Notes under the pieces: generated by a model | Database searches by the model: none | Seen by the model: the letters and a program-made list of their open reading frames with translations, nothing else | Told to the model about the DNA's origin: nothing | Source of the DNA: Ypsolopha sequella | Lineage: Eukaryota > Arthropoda > Insecta > Lepidoptera > Ypsolophidae | Direction: 5' to 3' | Assembly: GCA_934047225.1 (NCBI GenBank) | Contig: OW203986.1 | Coordinates: 11,907,221-11,971,220, forward strand | DNA: 64,000 nt | In this document: piece by piece, positions 1-10,549 of the stretch | Position numbering within the stretch: the stretch's first letter is position 1 | Layout: every line of letters begins with the position of its first letter | Made by a program: the position numbers and the translations under genes

Positions 1-282
1 AATTAAAAACAAAACAATGACGAAGTTAAACTAAACGAAAATAAATGATAGTAAAATACTTTTTTCGATTTAGATATTTAAACATATCTTGGGGGCCCCG
101 AGGCACTACACCGCATAGCCCTCCGATAGCTACGTCACTGGTTTTGGCACATTTTCCTTTTGTATTATTTTTAACCGAAATTTGAAATGTACCTCATCAC
201 TAAATGCAGCTGTCATAAGTGCCATCACTCAGTGGCCCTACTTTAGTAATTTTCGGTAACATTAATCTTCTTTGGTTTTTAG

Positions 283-2718
283 AGGAGTACGAAGTGCCAA
301 CTGGCACTGACTGCATCATATTGTTATACGATCTGCATCGTCGAAGTGACCAGTTCATTGAGCCTTTGGAATTCCGACCTGAAAGGTTCCTGAGCGAAAC
401 ACCCACTTGGCATCCCTATGCTTACATACCCTTTAGTGCTGGACCGCGAAACTGCATAGGTAAAATATACAAGGTGACTTTTTGATCATCGTCCAAATTC
501 ATATTTGATAAGTGATCAGTATCTTGGATCAATAACAATTTTTGTGAAATTCGTATAATGAAATTTTGGCTTCCCATAGAAATTCACTTCCAGTCCCGAG
601 TGAATCACTATGGGGAGTCGAAATTTCATTTTACGAATTTCACAAAAACTGTTATTGATCCATGATACTGATCACTTACCAAGCCACCAGTATGAATTTG
701 GACGATGATCAAAAAGTCACCTTGTATACTCGTATAATATACATGAACCTCATTATGAGCCATATTATGAGGTCATTAACTATGAAATTGCCGTTTTCTC
801 TAGAGAATTTGAAGGAAATTCAATTTTCAGTACATACAAACATTATTGCATTTTTTTAGGAATAACAAATCAAAATCATGAAATTTCTTTTGTGTATGAA
901 TGAGAAAACATTAAGCTAACAGCAACATTAATTTTATTTTTGAAAAGTAACAGCTGTAAGAAATTATGACGAATCTTATCATGGAAATGGAAGGCATTTA
1001 AATTGAATTTTTATAAACAAACTGAAAATAAAAACAAAATTTAATACCTACATGTAAAACCTTGAAATTAACTTTCAAACAAAAAACTAATAATTGAAAT
1101 AGCTATTGAATTACAGGAATTATGAATCTGTAAGAAAAATTCGGCAATTTTATATGTTAAGACTTATTGTATATATTTTTTAAACTATTTTTGTGAACTC
1201 ATTAGGGCTGGGCCGATTGCCTTTGAAGATTTTTTTTGCACAAAAATTTACTTCATAACTTGATGGGGAATAAATAAAAAAAATTACGTCATTTATGTCC
1301 TTGAAAATGTGTGTGTTTTGTCTATCTAATCAAATCTGTATACTAACCCGAGCGACGTAATATTTTAGTCACTTATTTATTCCCCTAGAATGTGCAAAAA
1401 CTCAATTAATATTTTAAATATTATTTTAAAATAATTATTTTAATAATTTTACAATATAGCACTCCAAGAAAATATGAAAAAAGACATGACGTAATTCATT
1501 ACGAAAAAAAAACCGGCCAAGTGCGAGGCAGACTCGCATACCTAGGGTTCCGTGTTGTATTTTTTTTTATATTTTTTTATTTTATATTACTTCTTTTTTT
1601 ATATTTCTCATTTGTGCTTTACTTTTTTTGAATCGCTATGGTTTTCCTGTAATTGGCCAGTTATGTACTAGGTATAACCGTCATTTTTTTCATATCTTTC
1701 GGTCAACCAGTTTCGGAGATAAGGGTGGGGGGATATACATATTTTTATGGTTTTTCAAAGATTTCGAGAAATCAGTGCCAGTAAATGTAGTAAAAGTATA
1801 TATTTTTACAATTAACTTTTTAATATCTACAATTTGATATCCATTTTGTATTTTTAGGATAATATTTTTTATTATTCTCAACTTTGTTTTGGAAATATTT
1901 CGAACAATTTCAAACTTTTCATTTTTTTTCACCCTAATATGTGAGCAAATTAAATCTATTTTTGTGCTAAATTTCATGTCTTTATCATTAACGGTGCGAT
2001 GGTTATGAGGCTGTGACATACGGACAGACGGACAACGGAGTTCCTTATTAAGGTTCCTTTTGTATCTTTTAGGCACTGCGATACGTAAAAGTTCAAGCGT
2101 CCTGGTTACTCCATATGCGAAAAAACCCTTAGTGCGAGTGGGACGGATTCGTGGAGATCTAGCAAAAAGTCGGTTTTTTATTAATATAAATTGTACTAAG
2201 CTATTTTGTCAAAAAGATTTTCAAAGAGACTTTACAAATACATAATATCCACATGTTGAATGCAATTTCACAATGAAATTAGTTAGGATTTCAGAATTAC
2301 AAGAAAAAATAAAACAATTTAGAGGTCTTTTCGGAATTAAATTCTATCGAGAAAATTTCATCCAATCGAGTTTTCCTTCAGTGAGAATCTTAATCAAATA
2401 CTCAATAAACATTTACCCAAAAATGAAATACGTAGATGCCGTTATAGTGGAGTAAATGGATTCGAAAAAACCCCATATATATTTTTTTGGTATCGCCTTT
2501 AAAAGGTGTAGGAGTTATGACCTCTGTGGTTATGACTGATTTCAGGTCAAAAGTTTGCAATGATGGAGATGAAGCTGGTAGTGTCGGCAGTGCTCCGGCG
2601 GTACCGACTCTTGCCGGTCACGAAGCCCGCCGACGTGGTGTTCATCACGGACATCATGCTGCGACCGACAGAACCTATCTACGTGCAGTTAGAGAGAAGA
2701 GATACTCTACAACTCTAA
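283..2718 (+). CDS. CYP4-clan cytochrome P450, gene A, last two exons (5' part outside window)
   Basis: Two exons of a microsomal monooxygenase are visible. Exon 283-459 follows an AG at 281-282 and encodes the region from YEVPTGTDC through HRRSDQF and RPERFL to the heme loop PFSAGPRNCIG, including the cysteine that ligates heme iron. It ends at a GT donor at 460. The last exon, 2546-2718, follows TTTCAG and continues in phase (G-Q-K-F-A-M-M-E-M-K) to a TAA at 2716-2718. Both are intact and align with the last two exons of gene B (lengths 177 vs 174 and 173 vs 167), so this is a paralogue whose first six exons lie to the left. The ~2.1 kb intron is filled with repeats. The CYP4-clan call is firm; CYP340-like is inferred from the text of the heme region and C-terminus. 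Confidence 0.9.
466..728. mobile_element. Fold-back MITE, family 1, copy 1
   Basis: The two halves are near-perfect inverted repeats: TATACAAGGTGACTTTTTGA at the left is mirrored at the right end (721-728 closes with CTTGTATA). No coding capacity. It begins six bases inside the intron after the heme exon of gene A. Related copies lie near 10272-10543 and at 49499-49710. Confidence 0.85.
945..1165. repeat. Dispersed repeat, inverted copy at 7590-7800
   Basis: The stretch with GGAAATGGAAGGCATTTAAA and the following AT-rich text recurs as its reverse complement at 7590-7800 (CCATCCATTTCCATGATAAA and upstream). No gene. The rest of 729-1508 is AT-rich with no other recognisable element. Confidence 0.6.
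1509..2075. repeat. Lepidopteran interspersed repeat (GGCCGG family), copy 1
   Basis: Starts AACCGGCCAAGTGCGAGGCA and runs through 'CAGTTTCGGAGATAAGGG' to 'GGACAGACGGACAACGGAG' and 'AGGTTCCTTTTGTATC'. The same order of blocks, in the opposite orientation, is complete at 36130-36950. Noncoding, apparently non-autonomous. Within gene A's last intron. Confidence 0.7.
2083..2440. repeat. Dispersed repeat family X, partial copy
   Basis: The GTTACTCC ... GTGCGAGTGGGACGG ... AAAAAGTCGG and TTCTATCGAGAAAATTTC blocks recur at 37261-37790 (and partly at 21960-22200). Noncoding, moderately diverged, no clear termini. Confidence 0.5.
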
Positions 2719-3243
2719 AACACATTACTTATATTTTGTCAAAGAAGCTTAAAACTATACTGGAGCACTGACAAGGGTTCGCCAAAAAAGTTGACCGTTA
2801 AATTCTTAACCATTCAGGAGTAACAGATAGAGACAGCGATATGTTGAATAGAAATAGGCTTCATGAGTAATAGAGATAGAGACATATAAAAGTCATTTAT
2901 TGAAGCGTGCGGCTGTCTGGGTATTTTGTCTCGATTTGAGATTCTCTATATTTTATCACACTGAAACATCTCACTGAAAAAGCCTCTATGGTTGATTTTG
3001 TATGTTAAATAAAGTAAAAATTGTTATTTTAATAAATTTAAAACATCGAACTGGATGAAAGTTTTTTATTATAGAAATACTTTAATAAATATTATTATAT
3101 AATATGCCTCTATTTAATCAAACAATAAAATTAACTTAAATTACATTAAAATAATTAAAAAAAGGGGACTAAAATAAATTAATCAAAACTTAACATAATT
3201 TAGATCTAAACTAAGTAAAAATAAATAAATTACCTAGAACAAA
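2719..3243. other. 3' flank of gene A and 3' UTR of the next retroelement; no gene
   Basis: AT-rich. An AATAAA at 3008-3013 could end the gene A transcript, about 290 bases past the stop. From about 3015 to 3243 the sequence is probably the 3' untranslated part of the - strand element whose ORF ends at 3244. No open reading frame of note. Confidence 0.5.
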
Positions 3244-4560
3244 TTAAATTAAATAAAAAACTTTTTCCAAATCGCTGCCAGATGGGAGGGGACCCAAGAC
3301 ACTGGCAGCGTTACCTCGTTGGATGGCTAAGCTTATCCGTTGTCCGAGGTACGCGCCAGCCCTCGGGTCACCCGAGGCATCGACCAGGCGCAACGATATT
3401 TCGTGGAACAGTCGACGCGCCTCTGGCCCCCACGGCCCCAGTGTTTCGACGGCAAACGGCGCAAATATGTAACCCGCTCCCAGGGCTGCATAGTTGCGCC
3501 GCTTAGCTAATTCAGCCGTTGCTGCCGCCGCACCCGCCTTTTTTGCGGTCGCCGGAAGGTGGGACGGAGCAAGCGTATCTACGCACGTAGCGTCCCACAC
3601 CAACGACCGCCCGTTTCTCCACGAAACGAGTGTCATGCCGTCGGGCCTCTTGCCATCGTCACGTGAGAGACCTTGGGGCTCTAATATTGCCGGCACGTTA
3701 ACGGTGACAAGCGCCCTTCGGATGACATCGTTAAGATTTGCATGGCGGGATAGGCGGCCGGCGCTTCGACGACATGAAAGGCCGTGGTGGCCTAGTAGGT
3801 CAACGCTTGCTCCACATTGGCAGCGATGTGGTTCGTTTATCTTAACCCCGAGTCGCAGACAGACAGCCATTGTAAAAGCAGTCTTATCGAGAAGTGTCCC
3901 GATTGCTGCTGAAGGCATTGCTTGCAGCCAGTACCCAGCCTCGTGTTCCTTGACAGCAAGGAGACGAGCTTGCTCTACAGGGCTCTCGGCAGTTTCTAGA
4001 AGATTTTGTTGGACTTTCCTGCAGAGTGGCTCGTCCCATTGTTTTTGGGAGTGCAAGACAATCGGCAGGGGTTCGCCTGGACAAGCTAGTGTCCATGCAT
4101 TTCTGGCCTCCGTCAGGTCCAATGCCTCAACGTCACCAAGTGACGGGCTAATTATATTACCGAAGAGAGCATTGGTACCATTGACGGAGGACAGGAAGGC
4201 AGGGAGCGCTACACTTGAAATTTTTCTGATTCCCAGGCCACCGAAGCGGACGGGGAGCGTGGCTTGATCCCAACTCCGTTCTGTAAACGAGCAATTTAAT
4301 ATGGAACCAAGAGTTTCTGCAATTGTATTATCTAATAGTTTAAGGAGGGTGTTGAATTTCCACATAACTGAGCAGCGGAGAACATAAGTTAAGTTTGGGA
4401 CAAACAAGCAGAAACGGATGATAAACAGAGCCATGTGGGGGTTAATTTTTGATAGTCGTTCGGAGGATGCGAGGAATTTAGATATTTGCTCGTTTATATT
4501 ATATATATATGGCGTTAATGCCTCTATTAGCTTTTTATTTAGAAGTACACATATATAACT
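3244..4560 (-). pseudogene. RLE-type non-LTR retrotransposon, 5'-truncated ORF (C-terminal RT thumb to endonuclease)
   Basis: Uninterrupted for 396 codons from 4434 and open upstream to about 4560 in the same frame, so it begins inside the reverse transcriptase. Visible parts: the segment after the RT fingers/palm (SKINPHMALFIIR), a block RFGGLGIRKISSVALPAFLSS, a zinc knuckle CQCGASVDLLGHHGLSC (C-x-C-x8-H-x4-C) and a restriction-like endonuclease candidate RPDG-x14-WDATCVDT. The C-terminus is GDPRAGAYLGQRISLAIQRG. It matches the more complete element at 51336-54896 over its whole length. The catalytic RT core is missing, so it cannot move by itself. The open frame suggests a recent insertion. 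It should not be taken for a host gene. Confidence 0.85.
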
Positions 4561-4561
4561 T

Positions 4562-5260
4562 TAAATATATATAATAAATAAAATAAAATTTAAAACTTGA
4601 AATATATTTCGGCCCTTGGGCCGTCATCAGTCAAGTATTAAAAAAATGAGAAATATACCATAGTAATGAAAAAATTATAAATAAAAAAGACATGAAAATT
4701 GGTATGAAGCCTTTTAGGTAGAAATAAAGAAAACATATAAGGGGAGAAAATAGGGAATGACTGTTTGTAAAGAAATTTCGTTAGTTTTGTAGTTAAAACT
4801 ATGAAAATTGGTCCGAAGCTTTTTGGTTAGATAATAAGAATGACACATTTAAGCGTTTTTGGAAAATCATCCCCTAAAGAGGGAAAATAGGAGATGAAAA
4901 TTTGTAAGGTAATTTCGATAATTTTATAGTTAAAACAAAAAGAATTGGTATTTCTGGTTAGTAATTGAGAATAACGTATTTCCAAGTTTTGTGAAAATCA
5001 TCACCTAGAGAGCGAAATAGGGGATGAATATTTGTATGGGAATGTCGTTAGTTTTATAGAAAAACCATGAGTATTGGTATTCAGCCATATGAATAAAAAT
5101 TAAGAATGGTATGTCTCAGCATTTTTAGAAAATCATCCCCTAAGGGGATAAAATAAGATATGAAATTTTGTACCGCCATTCCGTAGTTTTGTAGATAAAA
5201 CCATGAAAATTAGAACGAAGCATTTTGGTAAGAAATTAAAAGAGACAAAATATTGATGGG
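4562..5260. repeat. Degenerate tandem array, about five units of 110-135 bp
   Basis: The block 'ATGAAAATTGGT(ATG)AAGC' recurs near 4692, 4801, 4936, 5067 and 5202. Each is followed by 'TTTTGGAAAATCATCCCCTA' and 'GGGATGAAAATTTGTA' variants. The upstream edge carries TTTCGGCCCTTGGGCCGTCA, a short palindrome. Noncoding. Confidence 0.75.
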
Positions 5261-5414
5261 TTCCATACCCGAAGAGAGCCAAGCTCCGCTGTACGTCTGT
5301 CGTCCGTCCGTCGCGTCTGGTCTACAGCTTCAGCCGTAATAGGTAGCTGTTGAATTTTCAATAGAATACATGTTAGTATGGCCTCTATCACGGCAAATAA
5401 AAATAATAAAATAT

Positions 5415-6406
5415 ACTTTTAACAAAAAAATAGTAACCGACTTCAATAGTAACAGCAGTCATTCACTAAAAAGTTAGTAATAATTCTATAAAGACCGATG
5501 GTATCGAAGCAACACTTTTGCCGACTTCTTTCTTCCTGAAACGTTATGTTATCTAGAAGTCGGCGTTCTTATATTGGCTTTTATGTTGCTATATCGTAGG
5601 AAATACGCCGACTTCTAGATAACATAATGTTTCAGGAAGAAAGAAGTCGGCAAAAGTGTTGCTTCGGTACCATCGGTCTTTATAGAATTATTATTAACTT
5701 TTTAGTGAATGACTGCTGTTACTAGTGAAGTCGGTTACTATTTTTTTGTTAAAAGTTTATTTTATTTCACATTTTTTTGTGTTGCTGGGTTAAATTGTGA
5801 GGTATATATGGGTAGTTCTTGCAAACGTGGTGTTAATATGAAACGAAGTTCAAGTGAGTATAAGTAGCTATGTTTGAGTAGCTTCCTGCTATCAGCACCC
5901 TAACACAACATGATTACTGCAATCTCGAGTTATGTGCTGTCATCCATTAAAGAGTTCTACGGTGATGAAGCCAGGATCGACGGTTAGGTGGTTATTCAGA
6001 TAATCTCCAAATAATACCCTTGAATCAGCACCCTAACGCTGTGATATGTGCTCTGATCCGTTGAGGAGTTCTATGGTGAATATTGTGATGAAGCCAGGAT
6101 CGAAGGTCAGGTGGAAGAATGTCGATTTTCAGGCAATATTTTGTAATCAGCATTCAAGTACAAAGCGATTACTTCAATTTCGAGAGGTATGCTGTCATTT
6201 TCTGAGAAGTTCCACTGCCTACCTCTGAAGACCTTCATCAGCTCATGACCAAACCCAAAATAAGACCTACCTGGAAGTACACTCTTTCAAACAAAAAAAG
6301 AATTATTCAAATCGGTTCAGAAATGACGGAGTTATGGAGTAACAACGCCAAAAAAAAAACATACAGTCGAATTGAGAACCTCCTCCTTTTTTGAAGTCGG
6401 TTAAAA
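5415..6406. mobile_element. Unclassified lepidopteran TE with AACCGACTTC ends and palindromic core
   Basis: 5415-5756 is a long fold-back. Its left arm (ACTTTTAAC...TAGTAACCGACTTC...GAAGCAACACTTTTG) is mirrored in the right arm ending GTTAAAAGT. It continues into a region with three imperfect repeats of 'ATCAGCACCCTAAC ... GATGAAGCCAGGATCG' (about 5890-6225) and ends 'GGAGGTTCTC'-like text read on the minus strand plus GAAGTCGGTTAAAA at about 6406. Inverted AACCGACTTC at both edges suggests a non-autonomous DNA transposon. A second copy of the palindrome is inside the copia element at 58573-61108. Confidence 0.65.
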
Positions 6407-6520
6407 AATAAACCGAAGGGCGTTCCCATACCAAAAATCTCGAAAATGTTACATTTTTAACGTTATTTGTTTCAGCAAAGTTGTAAAGTTACGGTCAAAT
6501 TGTAGTAATACTCTAATGTA

Positions 6521-6673
6521 AGGTTGCGTTCCTAAACGCCCGAGTAATTGTAAAATTTAAGTACCAATAACCACCCGAGTGAAAACGAACGGTTCATAAA
6601 TTTTGTCAGAAATGTAAAATTCACTTTGACAGTTTAAATTTTACATTTACCCAGGCGTTTTGGAATGCTACCT
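6521..6673. mobile_element. Fold-back MITE (AGGTTGCGTTCC ends)
   Basis: Left AGGTTGCGTTCCTAAACGCC and TGTAAAATTTAA are mirrored by TAAATTTTACA and GGCGTTTTGGAATGCTACCT at the right. Noncoding. The remainder of 6407-6984 has no gene; 6801-6888 is listed separately. Confidence 0.7.
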
Positions 6674-6800
6674 AAGACTACAAATAATAAAAGTTAGGTT
6701 TCCATACTTACAAAGTCAGGCGCTAAATTTAACGGCTTGTTTTTTCTCGCCTTGATGTTGCTTTGGCATCTATATTGTTTTTAATTGCCATCATGTTTTT

Positions 6801-6888
6801 AGGGTTCCGTAAAAAAACGGCCAAGTCCGAGTCGGATTCGCGCACAAAGGGTTCCGTACCATCACGCTATACGGGTACGGAACCCTAA
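6801..6888. repeat. Short hairpin repeat of the TTCCGT/GGCCAAGTCCGAG type
   Basis: AGGGTTCCGT ... ACGGCCAAGTCCGAGTCGGA ... GGGTACGGAACCCT: ends are inverted copies, and the middle resembles the terminal block of the GGCCGG repeat family. Noncoding. Confidence 0.6.
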
Positions 6889-6984
6889 AACATTATGGTA
6901 TATAATTCTACTTGCTGTTCTACAGGTCCAACTTAACTTGACACTCACGATCTATTAAATTCTGTGTATCTAAAGAAATATGAA

Positions 6985-7371
6985 ATAATAGTAGTTTATG
7001 CTACAAGGGCGCAAAGGAATAAATTACGAGGACGATTTAAAACACGAGTGTTTTAAAAGTAACTGAGTAATTTATTGCTTTTACGCCCGTGTATCATACT
7101 ACGTTTTTCAATGCATAGTGTGAGGAAATGAAAACAAATATAATCTTGTGAACTTTAAATTATGACTGGCTCAAAAGGATTGTATCCAGAGCCGACAGTG
7201 GGAAAAAAAAGTATAACATCTATGGTACACAGGAAAGGCTGCAGGTTAGCCAACCATTGCAAACAAATAAAAAAAAAATAATAATAAAGCCCTAGGGCAA
7301 AATAATCGACTTTCTGTTCGGTTTTGATGCATAAAAAGTGGGCCTTTACGAGCACATGCATTGAAAATTAA
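6985..7371. repeat. Dispersed repeat family Y, copy 1
   Basis: About 390 bases beginning TAGTAGTTTATGCTACAAGG and ending CACATGCATTGAAAA are repeated almost unchanged in the same orientation at 45985-46381. An internal inverted pair (GGGCGCAAAGGAATAAATTA / TAATTTATTGCTTTTACGCCC) suggests a non-autonomous DNA element. No coding capacity. Confidence 0.8.
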
Positions 7372-7589
7372 TTTATGTAATGTATGTATAACAGATACAC
7401 TTATTACAGGTCAGTTTTAATGTAATATAAGTAATTAAATAATCTATGTGTATAGGTTATGGTCTAATTAAGTTTGATAACTTCCTAAATAATTAAATAC
7501 TTGTAATATTCAGATTTTTTCCTATTCGGAGGGCAGCGTGTCCAGGCCTGAGATAAAAAAAAAACTGCATATAATTGGTCTTTACCTAT

Positions 7590-7989
7590 GAAATTGCCGA
7601 AATTTTCTTACAGATTCATGAGTTCATAATTCCTGTAATTCAATAACTATTTCAATTATTTGTATTTTGTTTGAAAGCTAATTTCAAGGTTTTACATTGA
7701 CGTATTAAATTGTGTTTTTCTTTTCAGTTTGATTATAAAAATTTAATCTTTCATAACATTTCGTCCTAAATGCCATCCATTTCCATGATAAAAAAAATAA
7801 TATGCTTTTTTTTTCAAGTAAATAAAATTAATTTCCGATAAGACGTATCACTAATGATGCAGAGCAGGGATAGGATAATCGGATCGATATATACTTAAAG
7901 TTGGAAAAACTAAGAAAGTTTGTAGGTGTGGAGTCGGCTTCTTATAATATTATTTTGATAGTAAAAATCCCGGAATTACCGAATTATTC
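7590..7989. repeat. Two dispersed repeat blocks with inverted copies elsewhere
   Basis: 7590-7800 is the inverted copy of 945-1165. 7865-7985 (GGATAGGATAATCGGATCGA to the block before the LINE) is the inverted copy of about 21285-21390. Noncoding. Confidence 0.6.
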
Positions 7990-9462
7990 ACTTCTCTTAT
8001 CACTCCTATTACACATGTATGCAACCTATGCCTGTCACAGGGCGTTTTCCCCAGAGTTTTTAAAAGGACCATTGTTCACCCTATCTATAAGAGTGGGGAC
8101 AGATGCAGTGTCACGAACTACCGGCCTATCTCTGTGTTAACCATTCTTTCGAAAATACTGGAAAAAGTCTTGAACTGTAGGCTAATTGATTATCTCGAAC
8201 AGCACAAACTAATTTCAGATAATCAATTCGGATGTAGAAAGGGCAAATCTACTGAAGATGCAGTACTAAAAGTCACAAATACCATTGTTGAACAGTTAGA
8301 TGGGAAACTCAAGACAATAGGCATTTTTCTTGATCTTTCAAAGGCTTTCGACACTGTTTCTGTCCCCATTCTATTAAACAAAATGGAAAACATAGGAATC
8401 AGAGGCGTTCCCTTAAACATCTTTCGCAGCTACCTTTGCGAAAGGACCCAGAGTGTGAGAGTTGATAGTTTTACTAGCGACGATCAATTACTCACCTTCG
8501 GCGTCCCTCAAGGTAGCGTCTTAGGTCCAACTCTCTTCCTTATCTACATTAACAGTCTTTGCTCGATGCTCATTCCCAACTGCAAAATAATTACTTACGC
8601 AGACGATACTGTTCTACTAATACGAGGCAAAAATTGGGAAGAGTGTCGTCTTCACGCCGAAAACACTCTCAGGATTGTGATGGGCTGGCTTTCGTCAAAT
8701 TTGTTAACTTTAAATATTGATAAGACAAAGTTTATTACTTTTTCTCATTATTCTAGCCATCAGCCTGACCATGACTCCTATAGCATCTTGGCTCATACCT
8801 GTGGAGCCCAAGTCTGCAGATGCAGATCTACCCCTATTGTGCGTACCTCTAATATTAAATACTTAGGTGTTATAATGGATACTACGCTTTCATGGAAGGA
8901 TCATCTTGAATCCTTAATATCCCGAGTTAGAAAACTAATTTATATATTCCGACAACATAGATGTTCAGCCGATAACCAGACACTCAAAACTGTCTATTAT
9001 GCGCTCGCGCAATCAGTACTTACATACTGCATTACATCCTGGGGTGGTGCATGTTCATCGCTCTTTATTCGCCTAGAACGAGCCCAAAAAGCTGTCCTCA
9101 AGGTCATGACTAAGAAGTCTATCTGGTACGATACAGACCAGCTGTACAATGAATGTCAGGTGCTATCTGTCAGAAGGCTCTTTATTCATAAAGTTATTCT
9201 GCGCAAACACTCTACAATCCCGTATGAATCGTCTACTATTATGTCGAAAAGAAGATCGGACTTAGTGTGCAGGGTTGTACAGCACAGGACTCAGTTGGCC
9301 GCCCGACACTATATTGTACTTAGTTCTCGTCTGTATAACAGAGTAAACGAGGCTGTTAATATTTATCCTCTACTCTTAGCCAAGAGTAAGATTGCGGTCT
9401 CGAACTGGCTACTCACACTTAATTATAAGGATGCAGAGGCTCTTTTGCGAGTAGTTGTCTAA
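7990..9462 (+). pseudogene. LINE reverse transcriptase, 5'-truncated (CR1/Jockey-group, Daphne-like)
   Basis: The frame is open from about 7990 (THVCNLCLSQGVFP, then KSGD and NYRPISVL) to the stop at 9460-9462. Motifs in order: LISDNQFGCRKGKSTEDAV, IGIFLDLSKAFDTVSVP (motif A), FGVPQGSVLGPTLFLIYIN (motif B), ITYADDTVLL (motif C), a thumb region and a C-terminal tail. The whole catalytic palm is intact, but the APE endonuclease and ORF1 are absent, as expected for a 5'-truncated LINE copy. It is closely related in sequence style to the longer element at 13174-17465. There is no intron and no sign of host use. Confidence 0.88.
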
Positions 9463-10271
9463 AAGTATATACACGTCATGGCAATCCTATATTATTTATA
9501 ATTTACACAATATAAACATAAACATCTGTAACTTCTTACACAAACAAGTCCCAAAACTTCGTTTATTCGTACCCATAAGTATATATATGTATATATAAGT
9601 ATACATACTCACCCTTACACCCTCTCTCACACACCCTCTCAACATCACACACACACCCTCTCACACACACACACACACCCTTGTTTGTACAGAGGGCTAA
9701 TCGAGGACTATGGTTGTATATTAACAATTCGGGGACCCTCTGAAAAACTATGTTAAAGACAACTTACGGCCTTATTTCCTAGATGAAAAGAACCATAACA
9801 AAAATCTGGTTTAGTTAGACCGGTGACAAAATGCTATCTCATCTTTTGTTTGCTTGACTTTTCTTGACCAGCCCGAGGACTTCTGATACACGCGCAAACA
9901 GTCCCAGAGACGTCCTTCTGAGGACATATGTGTGAACCAACCGAGGACTTTAATCCATGTTCAGGGATGTCAGTCAGAGGACCTTTTTTCACACACTTTT
10001 CTAGTGTCAAGTACCTGACGAGGACCTTGTGTTAGACTTCCCAAGAACAGACCGTGGACGTTTTTCCGAGTATAACATGTACTAAACGAGGACCACATTT
10101 TCTTCACATTCACTTCTAATAAATAAGTACCATCCGAGACCTTTTTTGATTTTCGCGCCGATTTCTTCGTGACATTAACTGAAAAATCTCATGAAGCATC
10201 GCTAACTGTAATATTTTGTTTTAGGAGATCCGTTTCCTATACAAAATTTCAGGCCTATTCCTGAGCTAAAT
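9463..10271. other. LINE 3' region and a GAGGAC-rich noncoding stretch
   Basis: After the LINE stop comes AT-rich sequence, then CACACA/CCCTCTC-rich text (9600-9685). From 9700 to 10140 the word GAGGAC, mostly as CGAGGAC, recurs every 40-90 bases. No reading frame. A similar mixture occurs at 20036-20510. Confidence 0.6.
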
Positions 10272-10543
10272 TTACATACAAGACGACTTTGATTTATATG
10301 ACCAAATTCATACTAGAGACTTTGTAAATGATCAATAAAAGGTAAAATGAACCATTCTGTGAAATTCACGAAATAAAATTTGGGCTTCTTACATAAATTA
10401 AGTTGGGGTTACTCTTAAATTAGTATAGGGGCACAAAAAACTTTTTTTGTATTATGCAAAAGAGTAATTGAACCTTGGCCCTAATGACTTATCAGGTCTC
10501 CAGTATGAATTTGGTCACATAAATTACAGTCACCTCAGATGTA
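10272..10543. mobile_element. Fold-back MITE, family 1, diverged copy
   Basis: CATACAAGACGACTTTGAT ... GACCAAATTCATACTAGAGA at the left is mirrored by TCTCCAGTATGAATTTGGTC ... AGTCACCTCAGATGTA at the right. The order of blocks matches the copy at 466-728. Its right end abuts a Jockey 3' end. Confidence 0.65.
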
Positions 10544-10549
10544 TTAACT

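Noticed and set aside
2487..2771. Plus-strand frame of 94 codons over the last exon of gene A
   Set aside because: Out of frame with the P450; the true frame begins at 2546 with G-Q-K-F-A-M-M-E and ends at 2718.
3494..4267. Long plus-strand frame of 257 codons
   Set aside because: It is the antisense shadow of the RLE retroelement ORF on the minus strand; no family resemblance of its own.
4680..5260. Regular repeats considered as a CRISPR array
   Set aside because: Units are long, degenerate and contiguous, with no conserved short repeat and unique spacers; the genome is eukaryotic.
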